From positions 1 through 8,299 of the forward strand of contig JACRIG010000078.1 of NCBI GenBank assembly GCA_016215715.1: DNA of 8,299 nucleotides. The letters are read 5' to 3'. Origin of the DNA: Candidatus Peregrinibacteria bacterium. Its GTDB lineage: Bacteria > Patescibacteriota > Gracilibacteria > Peribacterales > Peribacteraceae. Positions 1 to 5,728 of the stretch are shown one piece after another. Position 1 is the stretch's first letter. Every line of letters starts with the position of its first letter. The notes beneath the pieces were generated by a model. It worked only from the letters and a program-made list of their open reading frames with translations, had not been told where the DNA came from and searched no databases. The position numbers and the translations under genes are program-made.

Positions 1-29
1 ATGTGAGTAGAGAAAGAAGGAACCGTATC

Positions 30-133
<104 letters not shown>

Positions 134-134
<1 letters not shown>

Positions 135-694
135 CATGCGGCAGTCTTGGCAGCGGCGGCCTTGCCGACCTTGCGGCGGACGATTTCATCGATGTAGCGG
201 ATGCCCTTTCCTTTGTAGGGCTCGGGCGGGCGGAGTTCGCGGATTTGGGCTGCGACCTGACCGACGAGTTGCTTGTCGATCCCGCGGATTTTCAGAATAT
301 TCTTGTTCTTCTCGTCCTGCGCGATTTCGATGCCGGCGGGAATGGTGAAGTCGATCGGGTGCGAGTAACCGAGCTGGAGCTGGAGCAGCGTCTTACTCTT
401 CAGCGCAGTCTTGTAACCGACACCGATGATCTCGAGCTGCTTCTCATACCCGTCACTCACGCCCTTGACCATGTTCGCAATGATCGCGCGGGCCAGCCCG
501 TGACGCGCCCGTGCAGCGTCGCTGTTGTCTTTGCGCTCGACGAGAAGCGTAGAGCCGTCGACCTTCACGGTGACTTCGGGGAGGAGCATGTAGCTCAGCT
601 CGCCGTTCTTTCCCTTCACGGACACCGTCGATCCTTTCAGATCGACTGTTACCCCGCTTGGGAGAGCCACTGGTTTGCGTCCAATGCGTGACAT
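134..694 (-). CDS. rplF: 50S ribosomal protein L6 (uL6)
   Basis: L6 lies near the factor-binding site at the base of the L7/L12 stalk. The 186-aa product starts MSRIGRKPVALPSGV and has two related domains. The second ends in the signature RPPEPYKGKGIRY at about residues 155-167. The terminus has a short Ala-rich extension (KAAAAKTAA). It begins 3 nt after the rpsH stop. Its own stop (TGA) abuts the first copy of the long repeat block, so rplR, normally next in the spc operon, is displaced at least 133 nt downstream. Confidence 0.98.
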
Positions 695-697
695 GAC

Positions 698-1084
698 TTA
701 AGAAATGGTACAGAGAAGTTCGCCGCCGAGTTTGCGCTTGCGCGCTTCACGGTCGGTGATGAGTCCTTCGCTGGTGGTGAGGATGGCGCTGCCGTAACCG
801 CGCAGCACCGACTTGAGATCTTCAGCCTTGCTGTAGATGCGCCGTCCCGGTTTGCTGATGCGCTCTAAGGTGAGTTTCTTCCCCGGAACAAACTTCACTT
901 CGAGCGTGAGCTTGGGCTTCTCCCCCGTCACCGCAACATCCTGCAGCCACCCTTCTTTCTGCAGCAGTGTGCAAAGTTCTTCTTTGATGCGTGAGTGCGG
1001 AGCGCTGCAGCCGTGACGTCGCGCTGCCTGTGCGTTACGCATGCGGGTGAGGAAGTCGCCTATGGGATCGGTTACGTAAGTCAT
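698..1084 (-). CDS. rpsH: 30S ribosomal protein S8 (uS8)
   Basis: S8 binds the central domain of 16S rRNA; in E. coli it also represses the spc operon by binding its mRNA. The 128-aa product is near the usual length. It starts MTYVTDPIGDFLTRMRNAQ and carries ISKPGRRIYSKAEDLKSVL at residues 76-94 and the signature TSEGLITDREARKRKLGGELLC at about 104-125. A GC-rich hairpin lies 13 nt before the ATG; a GGAGG on its arm is about 19 nt from the start, too far for a normal Shine-Dalgarno site. It stops 3 nt before the rplF start. Confidence 0.97.
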   Translation of the reverse strand: MTYVTDPIGDFLTRMRNAQAARRHGCSAPHSRIKEELCTLLQKEGWLQDVAVTGEKPKLTLEVKFVPGKKLTLERISKPGRRIYSKAEDLKSVLRGYGSAILTTSEGLITDREARKRKLGGELLCTIS

Positions 1085-1097
1085 AGAAGTAAGCAGT

Positions 1098-1115
1098 GCA
1101 GCCCTCCGCGGCTGC
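1098..1115. repeat. GC-rich hairpin, rpsN-rpsH gap
   Basis: Inverted repeat with arms GCAGCC (1098-1103) and GGCTGC (1110-1115) and a 6-nt loop. It is unrelated in sequence to the GAGACG hairpins but lies at the same kind of place: 6 nt after the rpsN stop and 13 nt before the rpsH ATG. Six base pairs could occur by chance, so support is moderate. Confidence 0.6.
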
Positions 1116-1121
1116 GAAGTA

Positions 1122-1346
1122 TTACCAGGAGGATTTGGTTACACCGGGAATTTCGCCGTTCATCGCAAGCTCACGGAAGCAGATCCGGCAGATGCCGAAG
1201 AAACGCATGAAGCCGTGCCTCCGCCCGCACAGTCCGCAACGGTTGTAGACGCGCGTCGCCATCACCGGCTTTTTGCCCGCGGCCTTCGCCCTGAGGCATG
1301 CCTCAAGACCTTTCTGTTGCCGGTGGACGATGGATTTGCGGGCCAT
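1122..1346 (-). CDS. rpsN: 30S ribosomal protein S14, zinc-binding type (uS14)
   Basis: S14 completes the 30S head next to S3 and S10. The zinc ribbon is visible as two CxxC pairs: C37-GL-C40 and C53-RI-C56, within NRCGLCGRRHGFMRFFGICR. The end IPGVTKSSW is the family terminus. The common zinc-type S14 is 61 aa; this product is 74, and the extra 13 or so residues lie in the N-terminal part (around residues 12-26, KGLEACLRAKAAGKK) ahead of the ribbon. This looks intermediate between short and long S14 forms. The start at 1346 gives MARKSIVHRQ, which aligns with the usual MAKKSxIxRQ, so the insertion is internal and not a misplaced start. The leader has no Shine-Dalgarno motif. Confidence 0.96.
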   Translation of the reverse strand: MARKSIVHRQQKGLEACLRAKAAGKKPVMATRVYNRCGLCGRRHGFMRFFGICRICFRELAMNGEIPGVTKSSW

Positions 1347-1385
1347 GATGGAGATTAGGAGTGCAGAGTGTAGCGGATAAAGTGT

Positions 1386-1961
1386 TTACGCGGCAGAGGC
1401 TTCTGCCGATTTTCGGTCGGGGCGGAACGGGAAACCGATCTGCTTCAGGAGGGCCTTGCCGGCAATGTCATTCCCCGCAGTCGTCGTCACCTGAATCTGC
1501 ATGCCGAACGTTTTGATAATGTCGGTCGCGGGAATTTCCGGGAAGATGGAGTGGTCGGTGAGTCCGATGGCGTAGTTGCCGTGACCGTCGAATTTCACCG
1601 GAAGTCCGCGGAAGTCGCGGATGCGCGGGAGAACGTAGCTCACCAGCCTGTCGACGAACGCTTCCATTCTCTTACCGCGCAGCGTCACCATCGCACCGAC
1701 GATGAGTCCCTCGCGGATCTTGAAGTTGGAAATCGCTTTGCGCGACGGGCGGAAGATCGGCTTCTGGCCGGTGATCTTCATCAGGCCGTCGGAGATCATC
1801 TCCTGCACATCCTTCCCTTCCATCTTCGAGCGGTTGATGCCGACGTTCACAATCACCTTACTCAGGCGCGGAAGCGCATGCGTGTTTTCCACGCCGAGCT
1901 CTTTTTTCAGAGCCTCGGCAATGGGTCCGCGCAGCCGGTCATGGAGGGAGACGTATTTCAT
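1386..1961 (-). CDS. rplE: 50S ribosomal protein L5 (uL5)
   Basis: L5 binds 5S rRNA and contacts P-site tRNA within the central protuberance. The 191-aa product has LPRLSKVIVNVGIN at residues 30-43, ITGQKPIFRPSRKAISNFKIREG at about 63-85, and RIRDFRGLPVKFDGHGNY at about 113-130, all family features. Typical L5 is about 179 aa; a short Ala/Ser-rich tail (SAEASAA) explains most of the difference. It begins 3 nt after the rplX stop, so reinitiation by the same ribosome is plausible. No Shine-Dalgarno motif is visible before the ATG. Confidence 0.98.
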   Translation of the reverse strand: MKYVSLHDRLRGPIAEALKKELGVENTHALPRLSKVIVNVGINRSKMEGKDVQEMISDGLMKITGQKPIFRPSRKAISNFKIREGLIVGAMVTLRGKRMEAFVDRLVSYVLPRIRDFRGLPVKFDGHGNYAIGLTDHSIFPEIPATDIIKTFGMQIQVTTTAGNDIAGKALLKQIGFPFRPDRKSAEASAA

Positions 1962-1964
1962 AAA

Positions 1965-2510
1965 TTAGCCGTTGCTTTCGCGGGAACGACGGACAGGAGT
2001 GAGGGTACCGTGGATCGTTTCTTCTTTTCCGGTCTTCGAGGTGTCCTCCGTCGCGTCGGGACCACCCGTGAACGCGCGCTTCCAGAACGGCTGCTTCTTG
2101 GGCGGAGCACCCGCAGCAGTCTTTGAAACGTCTGTCGCCTCTGTTCCTTCTGTCGCCTTCATTTTCTTCTTCGTCTTCATCGCACTCTTCGTGGTCGACT
2201 GCGCCGGCAATACCTCCCCGCTCACTTTCGCGAAACGCACTTTGTGCCCCTTCACGTCCATTTTATAGCCAACGCGTGTCGGCTTCTTGGTCTTCGGATC
2301 GAGGAGCATGACATTGCTGGCAGCGAGACTCGCTTCGTACGTGAGTCTCTGTCCGGCCTTTTCCGCCGATTTCTTGATATGGCGGACGCGCATGTTCACG
2401 CCTTCCACGATGAGGCGGTTTTTATCGGAGAGGACTTTCGTCACCGTCCCCTGCTTCCCTTTGTCCTTGCCGGTAATGATGAGGACGACATCGCCCGCGT
2501 GGATTTTCAT
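1965..2510 (-). CDS. rplX: 50S ribosomal protein L24 (uL24) with long tail
   Basis: L24 initiates 50S assembly by binding the 5' domain of 23S rRNA. The KOW motif is at residues 6-26 (GDVVLIITGKDKGKQGTVTKV shortened here to its core GKDKGKQG). The core continues to KVRFAKVSGEVLP at about 90-102. Usual L24 is about 100-110 aa, whereas this is 181 aa. Residues 105-181 are a Lys/Thr/Ala-rich tail with a KKQPFWKRAFTGG segment and a small repeated stretch (KATEGTEATD, residues 118-127) encoded by three 9-nt DNA units. It overlaps rplN by 4 nt and stops 3 nt before the rplE start. The tail function is unknown. Confidence 0.95.
   Translation of the reverse strand: MKIHAGDVVLIITGKDKGKQGTVTKVLSDKNRLIVEGVNMRVRHIKKSAEKAGQRLTYEASLAASNVMLLDPKTKKPTRVGYKMDVKGHKVRFAKVSGEVLPAQSTTKSAMKTKKKMKATEGTEATDVSKTAAGAPPKKQPFWKRAFTGGPDATEDTSKTGKEETIHGTLTPVRRSRESNG
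2131..2157. repeat. Three 9-nt tandem units in rplX tail
   Basis: Plus-strand units TCTGTCGCC, TCTGTTCCT, TCTGTCGCC in tandem. They encode the ATEGTEATD stretch of the L24 tail. The first and third units are identical and the middle one differs at three positions. Confidence 0.7.
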
Positions 2511-2875
2511 AGAACGTCGGGGGCCTGGGAAATAATTTTCTGGTAGCCCTTACCGCGCAGTTCCCGCGCGACGGGCCCGAAGACGCGTGTGCCCTTCGGC
2601 AGACCGTCTTTCTGGATGATGACACAGGCGTTGTCGTCAAAACGGACGCCGCTGCCGTCCTTGCGGCGCGTCATGCTGCGCATCCGGACGACCACCGCAT
2701 GCTCCACGGATTTCTTGCGGACGGTGCCGCGGGGCTCGGCATCTTTGACCGTCACGATGATGACGTCGCCGATGCGCGCGTAGCGGCGCGACGTTCCCCC
2801 GAGGACGCGGATGCACATCGCGACTTTCGCGCCTGTGTTATCCGCCACGGTGAGGTAAGTCTGCTGCTGGATCAT
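2507..2875 (-). CDS. rplN: 50S ribosomal protein L14 (uL14)
   Basis: L14 forms part of the intersubunit face of the 50S subunit, contacting 16S rRNA helix 14. The 122-aa length is exactly typical. Motifs include MIQQQTYLTVADNTGAK at the start, RRYARIGDVIIVTVKDAEPRG at about residues 30-50, and KGTRVFGPVARELR at 94-107. It shows no extra tail, unlike several neighbours. Start and stop both overlap adjacent genes by 4 nt (rpsQ upstream, rplX downstream), so translation of this run is probably coupled. Confidence 0.98.
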   Translation of the reverse strand: MIQQQTYLTVADNTGAKVAMCIRVLGGTSRRYARIGDVIIVTVKDAEPRGTVRKKSVEHAVVVRMRSMTRRKDGSGVRFDDNACVIIQKDGLPKGTRVFGPVARELRGKGYQKIISQAPDVL

Positions 2876-3219
2876 GATTGTGAGGGTGAATCATTTTCGA
2901 CCCCGGTCCCCTTGGTCCCTTTGGCAACGTTGGTCCCCATTGCTTCCGCCAACCCTTTCTCTTCCGCGACTTCACTCACCTGCGGCGCTTTCTTCGTGAT
3001 CTCCGTGATCCTGAAGTGCTTGCGCTTGCTCAGCGGCCGGCACTCGGTGATCACGACTTCATCACCCACGTGCACCGTCATGTCTCCGGTGTCGGCGAGG
3101 AATTTCGTGCTGACGCGATAGCGCTTCTGGTACATCGGATGCACCACCGAGCGGTGGACCGTCACCGTGACGGTGCGTGTCATTTTTGCCGCTGTAACGA
3201 TACCGTGCTTGGTGATCAT
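2872..3219 (-). CDS. rpsQ: 30S ribosomal protein S17 (uS17) with tail
   Basis: S17 is an OB-fold protein that binds 16S rRNA helices 7 and 11 early in 30S assembly. Residues 1 to about 77 are the core: MITKHGIVTAAKMTRTVTV, HPMYQKRYRVSTKF, then DEVVITECRPLSKRKHFRI, the family signature. Usual S17 is about 85 aa; this one is 115. The extra tail includes VAKGTKGTG at residues 98-106, encoded by a DNA repeat also present in rplD. The start codon overlaps the rpmC stop (ATGA) and the stop overlaps the rplN start in the same way. The sequence before the ATG reads CCACCUCCAAAAA, so there is no Shine-Dalgarno site. Confidence 0.96.
   Translation of the reverse strand: MITKHGIVTAAKMTRTVTVTVHRSVVHPMYQKRYRVSTKFLADTGDMTVHVGDEVVITECRPLSKRKHFRITEITKKAPQVSEVAEEKGLAEAMGTNVAKGTKGTGVENDSPSQS
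2904..2922. repeat. 19-nt repeat in rpsQ tail
   Basis: CGGTCCCCTTGGTCCCTTT on the plus strand, identical to 7042-7060 in rplD. In rpsQ the coding strand reads AAA GGG ACC AAG GGG ACC, giving KGTKGT. A related GTTGGTCCC follows at 2929-2937. Confidence 0.88.
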
Positions 3220-3557
3220 TTTTTGGAGGTGGAAGATTTCGCAGCTGCCTTGGGTGCGCGCTTTTTGGGTGCGACTTTGGCAGGCGTATCGGAGGCGGAC
3301 AGAGTAGCGGGTTTTAGGCTTGTCTTCAATGCTTTGCCGTCACCCCGAGCGGAGACGAGGGGCTGAAGCATGCGGCGCGCAGTGAGTAATCTGGCAAGCT
3401 CGCGGCGTTCAAATCGCACTTTCGCCGTGTCCTTCTCCTGACGGAGTTCCACGCCGAGATGGACCTTCGTCAGGTGCATGCGCTTGGCGGTAATCTCGCG
3501 CTCGAGGTCGGGCGCCTGCATTTTTCTCAGCTCAGTCATGGTGGTCTTTTTCGCCAT
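3216..3557 (-). CDS. rpmC: 50S ribosomal protein L29 (uL29) with long tail
   Basis: L29 is a small helical-hairpin protein near the tunnel exit. Residues 1-64 fit the family: MTELRKMQAPDLEREI, then an LGVELRQEKDTAKVRFERRELARLLT helical pair. Normal L29 is about 65 aa; this product is 113. The join between core and tail, residues 66-73 (PLVSARGD), is encoded by a short DNA element described separately, and the remainder is Ala/Lys/Pro/Ser-rich, ending KSSTSKK. The gene overlaps rpsQ by 4 nt (ATGA), implying coupled translation. No Shine-Dalgarno motif precedes the ATG. The core identity rests on both sequence and the conserved position between L16 and S17. Confidence 0.93.
   Translation of the reverse strand: MAKKTTMTELRKMQAPDLEREITAKRMHLTKVHLGVELRQEKDTAKVRFERRELARLLTARRMLQPLVSARGDGKALKTSLKPATLSASDTPAKVAPKKRAPKAAAKSSTSKK
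3338..3362. repeat. Short element at core/tail junction of rpmC
   Basis: The plus strand contains GTCACCCCGAGCGGAGACGA followed by GGGG. From memory this resembles a short CCGCTCGGGGTGAC-type element often seen between genes in environmental bacterial genomes; only one copy is present here, so repeat status is not shown by the window. It encodes PLVSARGD exactly where conserved L29 ends. Confidence 0.4.
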
Positions 3558-3558
3558 A

Positions 3559-3996
3559 TTAAGAAGCAGAGGGAGAAACCGTTTTTATGTGCGAGACAAT
3601 TTTCGTTTCAAGCGGGAGCTTGTGGCTCGCAAGTCTGAGAGCTTCGCGCGCGGCCGCCTCGGGAAGTCCGTCCATTTCGAAAATCATGGTGCCGCGCTTC
3701 ACGATGGCCGAGAAGTATTCCAGCCCGCCTTTTCCGGCTCCCATCGGCACCTCGGCAGCCTTCTTGGTGACAGGGGTGTGCGGGAAAATGCGGATCCAGA
3801 TTTTTCCGCCGCGCTGGACAGAGTGCGTCATTGCCTTACGAGCGGCTTCGATCTGCCGCGCCGTGATTTCGCCGCCGCGGATCACCTTGAGACCGATGGT
3901 CCCGAAGCTCAGCAGCGCCCCGCGCGTCGCCTTGCCACTGAAGGCTCCGCGATTGCGATGCTGCTTCCGGTGTTTTAATTTCTTCGGTTCGAGCAT
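3559..3996 (-). CDS. rplP: 50S ribosomal protein L16 (uL16)
   Basis: L16 stabilises A-site tRNA on the 50S subunit and joins late in assembly. The 145-aa product has the signature KLKHRKQHRNRGAF at residues 6-19 and EMDGLPEAAAREALRLASHKLP near the C-terminus. The conserved loop that is RMGKGKG in E. coli reads PMGAGKG here (residues 84-90), so the arginine hydroxylated in E. coli is replaced by proline. The last residues (SPSAS) are a short extra tail. The start at 3996 gives MLEPKK. The leader lacks a Shine-Dalgarno motif, and a strong hairpin repeat ends 17 nt upstream. One base separates this gene from rpmC. Confidence 0.97.
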   Translation of the reverse strand: MLEPKKLKHRKQHRNRGAFSGKATRGALLSFGTIGLKVIRGGEITARQIEAARKAMTHSVQRGGKIWIRIFPHTPVTKKAAEVPMGAGKGGLEYFSAIVKRGTMIFEMDGLPEAAAREALRLASHKLPLETKIVSHIKTVSPSAS

Positions 3997-4009
3997 AAGA
4001 GTGGAGAAT

Positions 4010-4036
4010 TGTAGAGACGTGCGATGCGCACGTCTC
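4010..4036. repeat. Hairpin repeat GAGACG family, rpsC-rplP gap
   Basis: Perfect inverted repeat: arm GAGACGTGCG (4014-4023), 3-nt loop, arm CGCACGTCTC (4027-4036). Positions 4010-4036 equal 6907-6933 base for base. It sits 8 nt after the rpsC stop and 17 nt before the rplP ATG. No U-run follows in the transcript, so it is not a standard terminator. It may be a REP-like intergenic element or an mRNA-processing or coupling hairpin. Confidence 0.92.
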
Positions 4037-4044
4037 CGTTCTGG

Positions 4045-4722
4045 TTATTGAGGTTTGGAGGAACTAAGCCCCGCCGCCGACTGCACCTCCTGCACTTTTT
4101 TAAACACCATTCCTTTGTAGACCCATACCTGAATGCCGATCGTCCCGAACTTGGTGACGGCGTGTCGGCGGGCGAACTGGATATTGGCGCGGAGTGTCTG
4201 CAGCGGGATGTTTCCTTCCTTGAAGCTGTCGACGCGCGCGATCTCCGCTCCATTGAGACGGCCTCCGAGGCCGATTTTCACGCCGAGCGCGCCGCTCTGC
4301 ATCGCCTTCTCGATCGCCATCTTCGCGGCCCTGCGGTAGGGCATGCGGCGCTGGATCTGTCCCTGAATATTTTCAGCGATCACCTCCGCGTCCGCGTCAG
4401 GATTGCGGATTTCTTTCACCTCGACGAGGAAAGAGCCGTCGAAGCGGCGTTCGAGATCCTTGCGCATGTCCTCGATGGCCGCCCCCTGCTTGCCGATCAG
4501 AATTCCGGGCTTGCTCGTGTGGATAGAGACCGTCACCTTCTTACTGCGTTCAATATCGATGCCGCTGATGCCCGCCTCCTTCATCTTGCTCATGATGTAA
4601 CGCCGGATCTTCTGGTCCTGCAGGAAGAGATCCTTGTATTTCTTCCCGCGCGCGAACCACGTGGAGGGCCACATGTGCGTCATATGGATGCGGATGCCGT
4701 TGGCGTTTACTTTCTGACCCAT
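4045..4722 (-). CDS. rpsC: 30S ribosomal protein S3 (uS3)
   Basis: S3 sits at the mRNA entry channel of the 30S subunit and has helicase-related and decoding roles. The 225-aa product is of usual length. It starts MGQKVNANGIRI. The KH domain shows the GXXG loop as GKQG at residues 77-80, followed by AAIEDMRKDLERRF. The C-terminal domain has QRRMPYRRAAK at about 124-134 and GGRLNGAEIARVDSFKEGNI at about 153-172, both family signatures. The gene lies 14 nt after rplV. The leader UUAUUUUU precedes the ATG with no Shine-Dalgarno motif. A hairpin repeat lies 8 nt past its stop. Confidence 0.98.
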   Translation of the reverse strand: MGQKVNANGIRIHMTHMWPSTWFARGKKYKDLFLQDQKIRRYIMSKMKEAGISGIDIERSKKVTVSIHTSKPGILIGKQGAAIEDMRKDLERRFDGSFLVEVKEIRNPDADAEVIAENIQGQIQRRMPYRRAAKMAIEKAMQSGALGVKIGLGGRLNGAEIARVDSFKEGNIPLQTLRANIQFARRHAVTKFGTIGIQVWVYKGMVFKKVQEVQSAAGLSSSKPQ

Positions 4723-4736
4723 AAAAATAAGAGGAA

Positions 4737-5189
4737 TTAGGACTTCGGACTTCGGACTTCGGACGAATCTGTTTTCGTCTTCGGCACACTTTGTACAGCA
4801 TTTTTTGGCTTTGTGGAAGCTTTTTTCTCACTCTTTGCTTCGGCCCTCTGTCCGCTGTCCTCTGTCCGAAGTCCTAACGCGATGGAAATGTGACTCATAA
4901 ATTTCTGCATCGGCCTCATCCGGCCGCGCGCCATCGGGACGCCGCGTCGCATGGACGTTCCCTGATTCACGACGATCGTCTTGATCACGAGATCGCTCAT
5001 CGTCTGCTTCTCGTTGTGCTGCGCATTCGCAATGGCAGACTTCAGGAGGATCTCCACCATCCGCGCGCCTTTCTTGTGCGTGCGGCTGAGGAGATCGATC
5101 GCGTCGTGCACGGGCATCCCTCTCACCAGTTTGGCGATGAGGTTGGCCTTTTTCGGAGCGATGCGCAGTGCGTGAGCGTAAGCTTTCAT
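4737..5189 (-). CDS. rplV: 50S ribosomal protein L22 (uL22) with repeat-encoded tail
   Basis: L22 is an early-assembly 50S protein whose beta-hairpin lines the exit tunnel. Residues 1-105 form the normal core: the helical part, then RRGVPMARGRMRPMQKFMSHIS for the tunnel hairpin. A typical L22 is about 110 aa. This one runs to 150, and the extra part contains residues encoded by heptanucleotide repeats: GLRTEDSGQRAE at 106-117 and SSEVRSPKS at 142-150. The stop codon follows the last heptad directly. Between the two lies a Lys/Ser-rich linker. The start at 5189 gives MKAYAHALRIAPKKAN, as expected for the family. The leader (CUCUCCCC) has no Shine-Dalgarno motif, and a hairpin repeat lies 14 nt upstream. 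Confidence 0.96.
   Translation of the reverse strand: MKAYAHALRIAPKKANLIAKLVRGMPVHDAIDLLSRTHKKGARMVEILLKSAIANAQHNEKQTMSDLVIKTIVVNQGTSMRRGVPMARGRMRPMQKFMSHISIALGLRTEDSGQRAEAKSEKKASTKPKNAVQSVPKTKTDSSEVRSPKS
4740..4764. repeat. Heptad array GGACTTC inside the rplV 3' end
   Basis: Three plus-strand GGACTTC units (4740-4760) plus a partial GGAC, equal to GAAGTCC on the coding strand. They encode the last residues of L22 (SEVRSPKS); because the unit is 7 nt, successive units are read in different frames. The stop codon TAA follows the last unit directly. Confidence 0.93.
4847..4874. repeat. Heptad array (GGACAGN type) inside rplV tail
   Basis: On the plus strand TCTGTCC, GCTGTCC, TCTGTCC and GAAGTCC are contiguous. 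On the coding strand this is GGACTTC, GGACAGA, GGACAGC, GGACAGA followed by GGGC, the same unit order seen at the start of the intergenic blocks but in inverted orientation. It encodes the L22 tail residues GLRTEDSGQR right where the conserved core ends. Confidence 0.92.
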
Positions 5190-5200
5190 GGGGGAGAGGT

Positions 5201-5225
5201 GTAGAGACGCAATATCTTGCGTCTC
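5201..5225. repeat. Hairpin repeat GAGACG family, rpsS-rplV gap
   Basis: Perfect inverted repeat: arm GAGACGCAA (5204-5212), 4-nt loop, arm TTGCGTCTC (5217-5225). It shares the outer GTAGAGACG with the two identical copies, but the inner stem differs in a compensated way, so base pairing is kept. It lies 6 nt after the rpsS stop and 14 nt before the rplV ATG. Confidence 0.9.
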
Positions 5226-5231
5226 CGTGAA

Positions 5232-5588
5232 TTATTTAGCGGGAGGAGGAGTAGAGGCAGCAGGTGCACCGCCGGGACCGGCAGAGGCGGGCGAGGGGCC
5301 GGTCTTCGCGGCGGCCTCCGCAGCCGACATCTTGCCGCCGTGGACCTTGAACTTCGTCGTCCAGCTGAACTCGCCCAGTTTGTGCCCCACCATCTGCTCA
5401 GTCACGTAAACCGGCGTGAATTCTTTGCCGTTGTGCACCGCGAAGGTGAAGCCGACGAACTCCGGCGGAATGTCGCAGTCACGCGCCCACGTTTTCACGA
5501 TCTTCTTCTCGCCACGATCGATCATCCCGCTCACTTTCTTCATGAGCTTCGCGTCGACGTAGGGGCCTTTTTTAAGAGATCTTGACAT
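5232..5588 (-). CDS. rpsS: 30S ribosomal protein S19 (uS19) with Ala/Pro-rich tail
   Basis: S19 lies in the head of the 30S subunit next to S13 and near the A-site tRNA. The family signature is clear: MSRSLKKGPYVD at the start and HNGKEFTPVYVTEQMVGHKLGEFS at residues 52-75. Typical S19 is about 92 aa; this one is 118, with residues about 93-118 forming an Ala/Pro/Gly-rich tail (GPSPASAGPGGAPAA). The usual PTRTF that follows GEF is replaced by WTTKF. The gene is transcribed after rplB across a 140-nt gap holding a repeat block. The mRNA leader is pyrimidine-rich and lacks a Shine-Dalgarno motif. A hairpin repeat follows its stop. Confidence 0.96.
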   Translation of the reverse strand: MSRSLKKGPYVDAKLMKKVSGMIDRGEKKIVKTWARDCDIPPEFVGFTFAVHNGKEFTPVYVTEQMVGHKLGEFSWTTKFKVHGGKMSAAEAAAKTGPSPASAGPGGAPAASTPPPAK

Positions 5589-5622
5589 ATCAGTGGGTGG
5601 AAACGGAGAGAGAAGGTGTGAA

Positions 5623-5727
<105 letters not shown>

Positions 5728-5728
5728 A

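Noticed and set aside
3220..3232. GGAGGTGG on the plus strand near the rpsQ start as a Shine-Dalgarno site
   Set aside because: It is on the wrong strand; the rpsQ mRNA reads CCACCTCC there.
4024..4740. 238-codon plus-strand frame opposite rpsC
   Set aside because: It matches the span of rpsC on the other strand and has no independent support.
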